From Pomphorhynchus laevis (Eukaryota > Acanthocephala > Palaeacanthocephala > Echinorhynchida > Pomphorhynchidae): DNA of 64,000 nucleotides. The stretch is from assembly GCA_012934845.2 (NCBI GenBank), contig WNNJ02002804.1, forward strand, positions 1 through 64,000, given 5' to 3'. The position numbers were made by a program, and so were the translations under genes. Positions within the stretch are counted from its first letter, which is position 1. Each line of letters starts with the position of its first letter. The notes under the pieces were generated by a model. The model saw nothing but the letters and a program-made list of their open reading frames with translations. It searched no databases and was not told the origin of the DNA. Shown in pieces: positions 44,001-53,413 of the stretch.

Positions 44001-44230
44001 GTGCATAGTTGGTGTCGGTCGTAGCTGTTTTCTTACGTCCTCCCATTAACGTCCTGGTGTGTTAAAGCTGTTAAACTTGGAACTGCAACTGATCAGCTAG
44101 TGCAGCAAGACGATCGGAATTATTGTTTTAATTTTGTAATATCAAGAAAATTGTTTCAACCAGTTTGTTTGTAGCCGTCGGAACCTTCTCAAGTCGTTAG
44201 TTGTAGGTTATTTATCTCTCAAACTCTTTA
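41086..44230 (-). mobile_element. Older family A-like LINE with ORF1 and leader (copy A-f)
   Basis: Minus strand, all regions represented but heavily shifted. The leader is at 44230-44047. ORF1 from 44046 has M-G-G-R-K-K-T, then V-Q-C-S-T-Q-D-C-S-V-W-T and F-L-C-G-F-C-A-N. The ORF1 C-terminus and endonuclease (F-R-L-G-L-L-N-T-R-S-I-L) are at 43202-42822. L-G-D-F-N-I-R-L-D is at 42779-42348, the linker and fingers at 42138-41542, and palm start A-F-D-I-V-D-D-S at 41364-41086. It is cut before the Y-A-D-D motif. ORF1 differs from A-e well beyond random decay, so this is a sister subfamily. Confidence 0.82.
43714..44046 (-). pseudogene. ORF1 N-terminus of A-f with zinc cluster
   Basis: 110 codons open. 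The cysteine cluster (C-S-T-Q-D-C-S-V-W-T ... F-L-C-G-F-C) lies at residues about 20-50, followed by Ser/Thr-rich sequence. It ends at a stop in L-S-C-L-I-S-Q where family A reads S-L-N-T-L-H-P-S-I-K-I, so this is a truncated ORF1. Confidence 0.75.
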
Positions 44231-44580
44231 TTATCACTTGATTGCTATCAGAAGTAAAAGCTAAAGTAGTCAGAATGTTTTTTTCTTGTGGTTTGCGGAT
44301 TGGCATACACGACTATATGCTGTACAGCTTGTAAGTTTGTAGAAAAACTAATTATTCATCGAATCGAATGTCACTACATAAACGTGTCTGCAAGTCGTTA
44401 GTTGTAGGTTATTTATCTCTCAAACTCTTTTTTATCACTTGATTGAAGTAAAAGCTTAAGTAGTTATAATGGTTTTTTCTTATGGTTTGCGGATTGACAT
44501 ACACGACTATATACTGTACAGCTTGTAAGTTCCTAGAAAAACTAATTCTTCATCGAATCGAATGTCACTACATAAATATG
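44191..44580 (-). repeat. Tandem duplication of the LINE leader region, unit ~200 bp
   Basis: Two units starting at AAGTCGTTAGTTGTAGG (44191 and 44392, period 201 bp), close to identical apart from a ~6-bp gap and scattered changes. Each contains the shared leader motif in the orientation of A-f, so the LINE has doubled 5' ends, like monomer arrays at the front of some mammalian L1s. Confidence 0.88.
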
Positions 44581-44589
44581 TACTTTCAC

Positions 44590-44786
44590 AAAGTGTCAAT
44601 ACGGCTTCCGCAGAAATCATTCTACAATAAAAGATCTTTTGCTTATGCTTGAGATATGAGAACGTAATATGCAGACATGGTCCGGAGTGGACGTTAACTT
44701 TATTAATTTATCCAAAGTTTTCGATCGCGTAATTTACGCACTTCCGATGTAGAATTTACTCTGTTCTGGAATTCCCGAGATCATAT
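44590..44786 (+). mobile_element. LINE fragment, reverse transcriptase fingers and palm start
   Basis: Plus strand: C-Q-Y-G-F-R-R-N-H-S-T-I-K-D-L-L, one stop, then W-S-G-V-D-V-N-F-I-N-L-S-K-V-F-D-R-V. These are motifs 2-A of a CR1/Jockey-type reverse transcriptase, not family A. It ends where LTR fossil 3 begins. Confidence 0.72.
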
Positions 44787-44826
44787 TGTGGTAAGAGGAA
44801 AGTCGATTGCTTTTACTCAACTATCT
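44787..44826 (-). repeat. Left 40-bp end repeat of LTR fossil 3
   Basis: TGTGGTAAGAGGAAAGTCGA and the next 20 bases match 47140-47179 with one difference. The repeat is too short to call a whole LTR; it may be the surviving edge. Confidence 0.65.
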
Positions 44827-47139
44827 ATAAATACACAATCATAAGTTATCACAATACGACATTTTCCCTGGCTTCTTTTAAGGCTTCGATCGTAATCGTC
44901 GAGATAGTTAGGTGTTTGGATCGGGTCGCTACTGCAAATTCAATCATCCGCCATATGGTGCCGTTCGCGCGCTCTATCTGGGAATTTCCTGTCTGGTTAT
45001 ACGGACTGAAGTGACTCAACGTGATCCCGTGCCTTAGAAGAAAAACTTGAAATTTTGTACCATAAATGCGGGCCCTTTGTCTCAATGCATGCACTCTGGA
45101 ATACCGAATAAGAAAAATAGACTGTTTAAACAGTGGATGACCGTATCGGCCGACATATCATTACACGCAAACCCGAACGGGTATCTCGAGAATGCGTCTA
45201 TTACTGTGAGCAAATATCGATTTTTGTTGCAACTGGGAAGATGACCTTTAAAGTCAATGGAAATCCTTTCTAAAGGACGAGTGGCTTTGATGAGATGATC
45301 AGGTTCTATCTGATGATACCGCGGTTTTAGCCTTGCACATGTAGGACAGCTCGAAATAATCTGGCGCACATGAGAAACCGAGAATGGTAAATTATTTGTT
45401 CTTACAAAGTAATGCAATCGTGTAACGCCTGGGTGACAGTATGTGTCGTGAATTTCCTTTAATTTGTTCAGATCATTAGACGACATGTCGAGCAAGTAAT
45501 TCGGGATAGCGCGTAAGCAGTACGATTCTCGGGGCCGGGACGATAGACTATATCGAATGAGAACGCAGCCAGTTCCATCTTCCACCAAGTCAACTTTTCG
45601 TTTTCTATTTGACTGCGGTGGGTCTTCTTGAAAATGATCCGTTATCATGCGAAAATGTTTTCCCAAAGATAGTGACGCCATGATTTCAAGGCTTCGACGA
45701 TAGCTACTGCTTCTTTTCCAACCGAAGAATATGTGCGAGCTGAGGCTTGAAGAGTTTTTGAGAAGAAAGCAACAGGGCGATCGTACTGTGACAGAACTGT
45801 TCCGATTGCTTGATTAGACGTGCCTGTTTCCACTGTGAGTGGCTTGTCAGGATCTACTGTTGTAAGTACTGCATCGAGTACGTCGCGACGCATGTCTTCA
45901 AATGTCTCAACCGCTTCGCTATGCAACGTGAACAACCGGCATTCGATTAATGGTAGAATACATTCGCAATAGTTTCCTATCCATCTGGAATAATGGGCGA
46001 ACATCCCAAGTAGTCTCTTCATCTCTCTTTCGCACGTTGGTTCCGTTATGTCTCGGAGTGGCTTAGTGCGGGCAGGATGTGGACGCAGTTTTCCGTGTTC
46101 GATTACATAATCGAGAATGCTCAGACGAAGGGTAGATTTTTCACACTTCTCAGCATTCAGAGTGATGTTGTATTTCTGGATGGCTTTCAACAGATGGTTG
46201 AAGTTCTGGTCATGGTCGGGAAAAGAATGACCACACACCACAAAATCATCTCGGTAGGCAAGGGTACCATTTAGATTTTCCGTCTGAATGATCTGGTCGA
46301 TCACCCGTTGGAACACGGCGGGAGCGATCGTGAGGCCAAACGGAAGCCGCCTGAACTGGTACAAGGATCCATCGGCTTTAAGCGCAGTGAATGATCGGTC
46401 GGAGTGGTGCAGCTCTAATTGGTGATACACCGCTTTTAGGTTAAATTTACTGTAACTTCGATCCCGTCCGTTAAGAAAAAACATGCATATTTTGCATTCG
46501 AGACTAAATCACCGGGTGGTGAAGTACCTTCTGTCTTACTTTATCCGGAGACTGCTGACACATGTGCATCTGACATTCGATATGCTTTAGCATTTAATTG
46601 CGCAAAATCCAGTGTTCTGGCCTTTTCAACTGCAGCCAGCAAGGTGAGCTTGGATACCTCAATCAATCTTTGCCTAATGTCGCCAGATCTTAATCCAGAA
46701 ATGAATGCATCACGGACGCATAAGCTGCAATGTTCGTCGGCTTTTACATCTTTGAATTCGCAATTCTTGGCCAGCTGATCCAATGACTGAACGAAATCAT
46801 ATATTAACTGATTATGGGACTGTTTGTAGATGCTTAGCTAAAAACGTGCAAATACTTCGTTTCTTGGTTTCAGGTACAAATCATCCAGTTGCTGTAGCGC
46901 GAGATTATAGTCATTGGTCGTCGAAATGTAGCTGTAAACGCAAGGTGACATGTGATTTATGAGTATATCGAGCCTATCGTTTTCTTTTAGGTCGTAAGTT
47001 TCGTCAGATACTTTTCAAAACGCCGTTTCCAATGTGTCCATGAATTTTCTGATTCGGCTGTGTTGATCAGCGTTGCAAATGTTTCAGGTTTGAATAGCGT
47101 GTCCATATCCCGCAAAAGCCACAAAATAGTGTAGTAAAC

Positions 47140-47179
47140 TGTGGTAAGAGGAAAGTCGACTGCTTTTACTCAACTATCT
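47140..47179 (-). repeat. Right 40-bp end repeat of LTR fossil 3
   Basis: Direct copy of 44787-44826. The last few bases (TCT) may belong to the adjoining family A sequence instead. Confidence 0.65.
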
Positions 47180-48434
47180 CTCCTGTCGCATTCATCCGCT
47201 TAAACAAATCTTCTCAATCTAATCATCCTCAGCACCTGCTAAAAATTAATTTCAAGCATTGCTCTTACGCGTCCTCGGTCCTCTCTCAACGATTTAAACT
47301 AATGTACACTTCAACCACTCGAATTTTCCCCGATCGCACCCTTTCCGAAATTGATAATTCTCTTCAGCCCGCATTGAAAAACAAAGTCGCGAGGAAAACG
47401 GCAAAACATCTCTCTTCATCCGAAATATCGACGGAAATTTTCAAGTTATCCACACCCGCCCAAAATTCGATAACGCTCCATCTCCCCTATGTGTATTCTC
47501 CGCTAGACCATTTCACCACCACACACGGTTTCCGCCTCGGCCTCCTCAACACTAGATCTATTTTCAATAAATCCAATCTTATTATCAACCTATTCATCCA
47601 AGCAATCCATCGATCTCTTTTGCCTCACCGAATCCTGGCACTCCGATTCTGACGACCTCTCCATCCGCCGTCTGCTCTCTGCCAGTTGCTAACTAGTCGA
47701 ATCCACTCGCCCCCACAGCTCATCCCCTTCTAAATTCTCTAATGATAGCGACATTGTCGCATTCGCACGTCACCCCGCGTCTATTCGCAAAATCACTCCT
47801 CCCTCAGTCCTTGCTCTTTTGAATTGCTCACTTGTCGTTCTTCTAGCCCGATCACTTTAGATCTCGCCATTGTATACAGTACTGGTGCATCAGCTCATAA
47901 TCCTTATTTTTTTACCCAACTCGCTGAACTCATTCCTCATTGTTCTATGTCCTCAATCCCTTCACTCGTTCTAGGCGACTTCAACATCCGCCTAGACCTC
48001 CCCTCTTCCACGGATTCCATCAGGTTAATAAACATTCTATCCAACTACAATTACAAACTAATCTCCATTGACATCACACATATCCTTGGCGGGGCAATCG
48101 ACATCATCGCTGGCCCGGATCGTTTTGCTGCATACACCTCACTGTCCATCTCCGATCCTGGTCTATCAGATCACTTCCTCGTCACCCTTGATCTTACTTC
48201 CAATCACTCCCCGCTTTACACACCTACCATCCTACGTCGCCCTTGGAGCAATCATGACCTCCCACGTCTCCGCTCCGCCTTACTTTAATCGTCTCTATCT
48301 TCTTACACAATAACATCATCATCTCCTTACGATTTTGCCTTTCCTTTCGACCCTGAACTCACATATATTCACGATATGCTCTTGTCGTTCAAGCCTCACC
48401 CTCAGCGTCGCTTGCACAGTGCCCCATGGTTTGA

Positions 48435-48495
48435 CATCTAATGCATACTCTCAAAGCATAGACTCCGTCTATGCTTTGAGAGTATGCATTAGATG
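48435..48495. repeat. Perfect hairpin, 29-bp arms, at an internal deletion
   Basis: The arm starting CATCTAATGCATACTCTCAA (48435-48463), loop TCC, and the exact reverse complement (48467-48495). The left arm is normal family A sequence; the right arm is its mirror, and the LINE then resumes about 330 bp downstream. Confidence 0.95.
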
Positions 48496-48996
48496 CACTA
48501 GCCTCATCCTCCCGTAACTCTTTGATCTTCTCATTGTCTCACCTACCGAAGTCGCATATGTTATGATGTCCTTGCCCAACAAAACCTCACCTACCGATCC
48601 ACTGACTACCCACATACTAGAATTCATATGCTCATCGATATCCCCTTTACGCACAACCTTGTTTAACTTGTCTATCCCCGGTCGTATCTTCCCTTCACAG
48701 AAAATCCGCAATCGTTCGTCCCCTCCTTAAGAAACAATCGCTCGACCCCTCCCTTCCTTCTTGCTATCGCCCCATTTCACTACTGCATACTCTTTCTAAG
48801 CTCCTAGAACTCCTTATATTAATACAGATCAACGCTTATCTATCCACATACAATCTGTATCCTCCTTTCTAATCCGCTTTGGGCTCTAATTTCTCCACAG
48901 AAATCGCCTGCATGAAAGTTTACAACGACTTACTCATTTCTCGAGACAAGGATCTATATAGTGTTCTCATCTCCCTTGACTTGTCCTCCGCCTTTG

Positions 48997-49027
48997 ATAT
49001 TGTCGACCACTCCGTGGTCGACAATAT
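48997..49027. repeat. Perfect hairpin, 14-bp arms, at the end of A-g
   Basis: ATATTGTCGACCAC (48997-49010), loop TCC, then its exact reverse complement. Family A normally continues GTCCTCCTTTCTCGCC here; similarity ends instead. Confidence 0.93.
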
Positions 49028-50077
49028 AACTCCTTCAAATTATGTCTAAAATGACACTTAATGAATTGACATTTGTTCTCTTTTTTGATGTTGTGATGCG
49101 CCATCCAGTATCATTGGATTTATGATTGGTGTCGAGGTATAGTAATAATGTTGTTGTCGCAAATTATGAAATATTGTTAGTTGCGGGATGTTATTGGAAG
49201 TTGAATGTGACGTGTTTGTATAAATTATGGGAATTTGTCAAAGGAGAGAAATTGACAAGTGATTGATAATATGAAAGTGCAGAGTATCAAAAAGCTAGAT
49301 GAATTGTAGTTCTTTTGAAGTTTCGTTTTTTTTGAACTATAGTTTTTTGAAGTTTTTCTTTTGAAAAAGATTTAATACGAAGGAGATGATGAGTTGGTAC
49401 TCTAATTAAGTATCAACATGAAAGATAGCGGAGTAATATTAATGTTGAACCATTCTATTTACACTAGAATAGTTTGATTAGACAATATGATAGTCTTGTC
49501 ATTATTCATCTTTGTTTTTCATGTCAATAACCACACATTTAAAGTAGGTATTAAGCGTAACCATCGTCCACACCGGTGTGGAAAGTTACATTGATATTCT
49601 AACTTAACATTATCCCCGTTCCATTTATGATTTTTCTTGTTAATCGAATCGTTTGAACGTCTATTGTTTTTTATAGTAGCTATAATTAATTGGCGAGCGA
49701 AACAAGTCAATTATGTATTTTAGCTATATAAATTTTTTATACAATTTGTTTAATTAATATTATACAATCCATATATGCTGTTTCTGTACTTAAATTTCCG
49801 TTTTCAACATGTACACGTAATAAAATTAAAATATTCGAAGGATTTGGTCAATCATGGAATAAACGTTTTATAATTTGTTGTATCAATGACTGTTTGCCAT
49901 CTTCGTTAAATTCAAAATAGAAGATTAAATTTCTTAAATATAACAATTATTTGTATATTTGTCATACCCGAGTCATTTTTTGTCGGTTTCGTATTATTAT
50001 TTTTCATTTTGTCAGTTTTGTATACTAAGTGTGCGTAGATCGCACGCGAGCAAAATATACGAAAGCCAACTAATCGA
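49028..50077. other. AT-rich stretch, nothing recognised
   Basis: About 1 kb without open frames longer than ~60 codons, known motifs or repeats. It could hold host intergenic sequence or fully decayed elements. Confidence 0.45.
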
Positions 50078-52115
50078 ATGTTCAGTCCAGGTGCGATTCA
50101 TAAGAACCGTGACCTCCTGAATAGGATTATTGATAGCGGCTATGGCATGGTACTTGGTGACTTCAACGACAGAACTGGTCGTTGGATTAATGCAGTACTC
50201 CGCAGATCCAGAAACGATATCTTATTCACAAACCACCGTCCCCCACCTTTCATTGCACATCAACGAACTCACTCCTCGACTTATTACTGCTCCAGGAGAG
50301 GTGATTGTTAAACCCCCACTGTACGGCACAGTCGCGACAACATCTGTTTACCTCTAATCACTTGATTCGTTGGTAAATAGAAGAGGATACGCTGCTTTGA
50401 AGGAGATTCCACTTTGATCCTATCAGAGTGGCTTTCTTTCAGACAGCTATCCAACGCTTCCCCCGAATTGGTAATGAGCGTTTAACTGAATTTAATTATT
50501 ACCTCTCTTCGCAAGCCACCGCGTTGCTTTGGACAACCTATATGGGCCGTTTCTACAGTCCCACTCTGACAAAATTCAAGACCTCTGCTTATATGCTGGG
50601 TCTTTCTAATCTTTGTTTCTGCCAGACAAGTTATTTCGAAAGAATATTGGAGCACTAGATATAGGTTCCAACTGGGTAAGAATATGGCAAGCATTGCTTC
50701 TCTTAATCCAGCCCAGTCTTCCTTCTGGAAGATATTCAAGAAGGAAAAGTTTGTCTGTTGGAAGGATATGGCATTGGGTTGGATTGGTAAAATAGGTCTT
50801 AATGATGTTTTGGAGGAGTCACTAGCCCTCCATAATTATGGAGCCACTCAATCACTTCAACCAATCCGCCTTGGGGAGACTTTAGGAGTAGATATCTATC
50901 TGTCACAGATATTGTTAACTCCTGGGAGCCTCTTCCGGGCACCTCCAAATCCGTCGCTTCACTCTCTTCTTGTGTTTGTCAGCTTTTGACAGCCGAACAA
51001 AGAAGAGAAGTGACCGACACAATGCTATTAGCCTTTCCATCCGATGTGGCTGGCATCAACATTAGTAGACGTATATTTTTCCCTAAAAAATCCGGTATTA
51101 TGTTCTAAAGACTTGCGGCCCATATCAATTCAAAATTCCCTCGTATCGATCTACGAAAAAGCGCTTGCGCGTAGAATCCGCGATCATATGAGTAGGCGTA
51201 ATTTAATCCCATCAGGTTTCCATGGGTTCGTCAAAGGTCGCTTGGTCCATTCAGCAGTAGGTGAAGTGCATCAGTTTTGTCAGGAGAATAGTCATCAACT
51301 TGCTGTGGCTATTTTCCTTGATTTTTCTGTTGAATTTGACCGCATCTCGATTACCTTTGTTATCTCTTCTCTCAGGTCCCTCGGGTTGCCTGCGAGAATT
51401 ATTAACAGGGTGGAGATATTGCTGTACACCAAGCGATTCTTTTATGAAGACGACGCTGGTGCGCGTCAGTTCTATCCTATTATGGGTGTGCTCTAAAGAT
51501 CTCGTCTTTCTTCGATTTTATATCTTGGTGTCTCTATTAATCTCTTTAAAATATTTAAACGCGAATAACGTCTAGTGGTATACACTGATGATACTACAGC
51601 CCTGTTCTCTGGACACAGGTGCAAAGGCGTAGTCTCGGACATTAGCCGTTTCTTTTTAAGATTAAAAGACCAGTTACCGAATCCAACCTTATTTTAAACT
51701 CCGCGAAATCACAGGTGGTTGTCTTTCATGACGCCCCTGCAACAAAGCAAAAACTTAAGAGATTAGCACTATCTGCACTCTCCTTCATTTTGAGTAATCA
51801 ACCACTCCCTGTCTTCAAGAGTCGAGTAAAATACCTAAGGTCACCGTTACGGTGAAACCCAGGCTTAGGTTTCTTAGCCTGGGGTTCAGACAAAGGCTAA
51901 GGTTTCTTAATCTGCTCATCTCTTGTTTACCCAGCATAGTCCGCCTCGATTGGACTCTTGGGGGGTGTGAAAGACCCCGGGTGGTTCACTCGAAGTGCGG
52001 CGTATTGGATTTGCTGTGGAGCTCAGTTCCTACCGGACCTAAGGCCGTGAATGAGGAGGCTGTAACAGATGTAAGAATAAAGAAGTTCATGTCATTTGGT
52101 GTGTTCTTTCTTTAG
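50078..52115 (+). mobile_element. LINE 'G', decayed copy with endonuclease and reverse transcriptase (G1)
   Basis: Endonuclease middle at 50078-50311: F-S-P-G-A-I-H-K-N-R-D-L-L, then G-M-V-L-G-D-F-N-D-R-T-G-R-W, the APE-type core. Linker 50428-50989. Reverse transcriptase 51044-51496: D-L-R-P-I-S-I-Q-N-S-L, G-F-H-G-F-V-K-G-R, V-A-I-F-L-D-F-S-V-E-F-D-R-I-S, F-Y-P-I-M-G-V, then near 51575 V-Y-T-D-D-T-T, the catalytic block. Tail to about 52115. Shifts and stops throughout. The first part of the endonuclease is absent. Clade within the Jockey/R1/I group is not certain. G2 (28640-28940) is a second copy. Confidence 0.75.
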
Positions 52116-52719
52116 CTGAACTTATTACCTTGTATTATTTTGTTTAAGAAAATCTATTATTATTCGATTTCTCATGGTACTTATTTAAGTTAAACAGGTT
52201 GAAACACCCTATTTATATTTTTTTATTTAATAATTTTATTCAAAATATTTACATCTCATACGGTTCCCGCAAATATGCCATTAAAAGAACAAATTCATTT
52301 AATGATAAGGAAATTAATTTAATCCTCCTCCGCTGGTGGCAATCCCATGCTCCCTTCGGGTGATTTTGCTGCCCGAATTGTCATTGAAGCTGTCTTTGCA
52401 AGATAAAATTGTAAGAATAATAATTGTGAACAAGTTTCTTCTTTCTGAATCTAATTAGATTGGAAACGATGAATTAATGAAAATAAAGAAGAAAAAAGCT
52501 ATAATTGATTAAACTAATTGCAAGCTTAAACACACACAAGCGTTCATAAGCAAGACCCGCAACATCAGCAGAAGCAGAGAGCAATCGATAATATAAAGAA
52601 CTGCAAAGTCGAAACGTCTTCTCAGCAATACGAAATGTCTCGATAAATACTTAGTGATATATATACATTTAATTGATCAAACAAAACAAAATCGTACCGT
52701 CTCACAATTTGGCACAATT
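52116..52719. other. Non-coding stretch, end part likely leader of the REL-type LINE
   Basis: AT-rich. No gene recognised. The segment from roughly 52540 leads without a break into the REL-type LINE start codon at 52724 and may be its leader; there is no sequence motif to prove it. Confidence 0.35.
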
Positions 52720-53373
52720 CATTATGCCACGCGGCAAGCCTTCTTCCACTATCAAATACTGTGCCTGCAACGGTCCCAACCCTAAGTGCAAGGGATGCAG
52801 ATGTGCAAAAGCGGACTCTCTATGTACAACATGTGCCGCCCCTGGATGTGTTCGTAGAAGCATCATCGTTGATTCTATCTCGGTAATCAATGATCCGAAT
52901 TCGGTCGCCTCCTGTCCTACTGTCTTTATCAGGACTCCGGAATACCTGGCAGGGAATCATCCCGTCGGATTTGTCGCGCTCGATGATACTTTCCGAGTTA
53001 ATGGTGCAGCTCTTTATTATCAATCAGTCATACAATGGAGACCTAATCTCGTCGTACTTCCTCGATGTTCAGCCAGCAACACCATTGTTGAAATCATCGC
53101 AACATTTTACAGGTCCGCCGTGGTGCTGGATGACCGAGAGTTCCGAAATGCGTTGAAAACCGCTGTGGTATTTTTGCAATGCGTTTTGCAATCTTTCAAT
53201 TTGAGCAGGATATCAGACATACGAAGAGCCATGAAACGGTGACTTGCTCTTTGGAATCAGGAAAAGTTCTTTGAACTTTTTGACGAAGCTAGCTATTTGC
53301 AACAGCAACTTAATCGTAATGTTCAGTCTGGACAGCAGGACTGGTTAAAACCATACTGCAAACTCATGACTAA

Positions 53374-53413
53374 GGGTAAGTTACGTACAGCAACAGCTGT
53401 ACGTAACTTACCC
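53374..53413. repeat. Perfect hairpin at the 5' junction of family A copy A-h
   Basis: GGGTAAGTTACGTACAGC (53374-53391), loop AACA, exact reverse complement (53396-53413). The left arm is REL-type LINE target sequence. The right arm combines the end of the 9-bp target duplication and filler that mirrors the target. Confidence 0.95.

Larger units (their letters stand above)
44787..47179 (-). mobile_element. Ty3/gypsy-like LTR retrotransposon fossil (fossil 3)
   Basis: Reads right to left: gag-like region (about 47100-46541), reverse transcriptase and RNase H (46484-45645), integrase with zinc-binding part and core (about 45681-44849, including R-I-S-I-D-F-K-G-H-L). Protease was not recognised. 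Bounded by 40-bp direct repeats. Broken, with a few breaks, and missing at least the middle between gag and pol. Same general family as fossil 2 but a different lineage by sequence. Flanked on the left by a LINE fragment, on the right by a family A copy. Confidence 0.78.
47173..49027 (+). mobile_element. Family A LINE, rearranged copy (A-g) with two hairpins
   Basis: Starts inside ORF1 (P-V-A-F-I-R-L-N-K-S at 47185). The ORF1 end and endonuclease start are at 47302-47652 (F-R-L-G-L-L-N-T-R-S-I-F-N-K-S). 47824-48288 has L-V-L-G-D-F-N-I-R-L-D-L and G-A-I-D-I-I-A-G-P-D-R. The linker reaches 48440. A hairpin at 48435-48495 follows, after which the sequence resumes about 330 bp further along family A (A-S-S-S-R-N-S-L-like). 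It then runs through the fingers to F-D-I-V-D-H-S at 49010, where a second hairpin ends all similarity. No Y-A-D-D and no 3' end. Confidence 0.85.
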
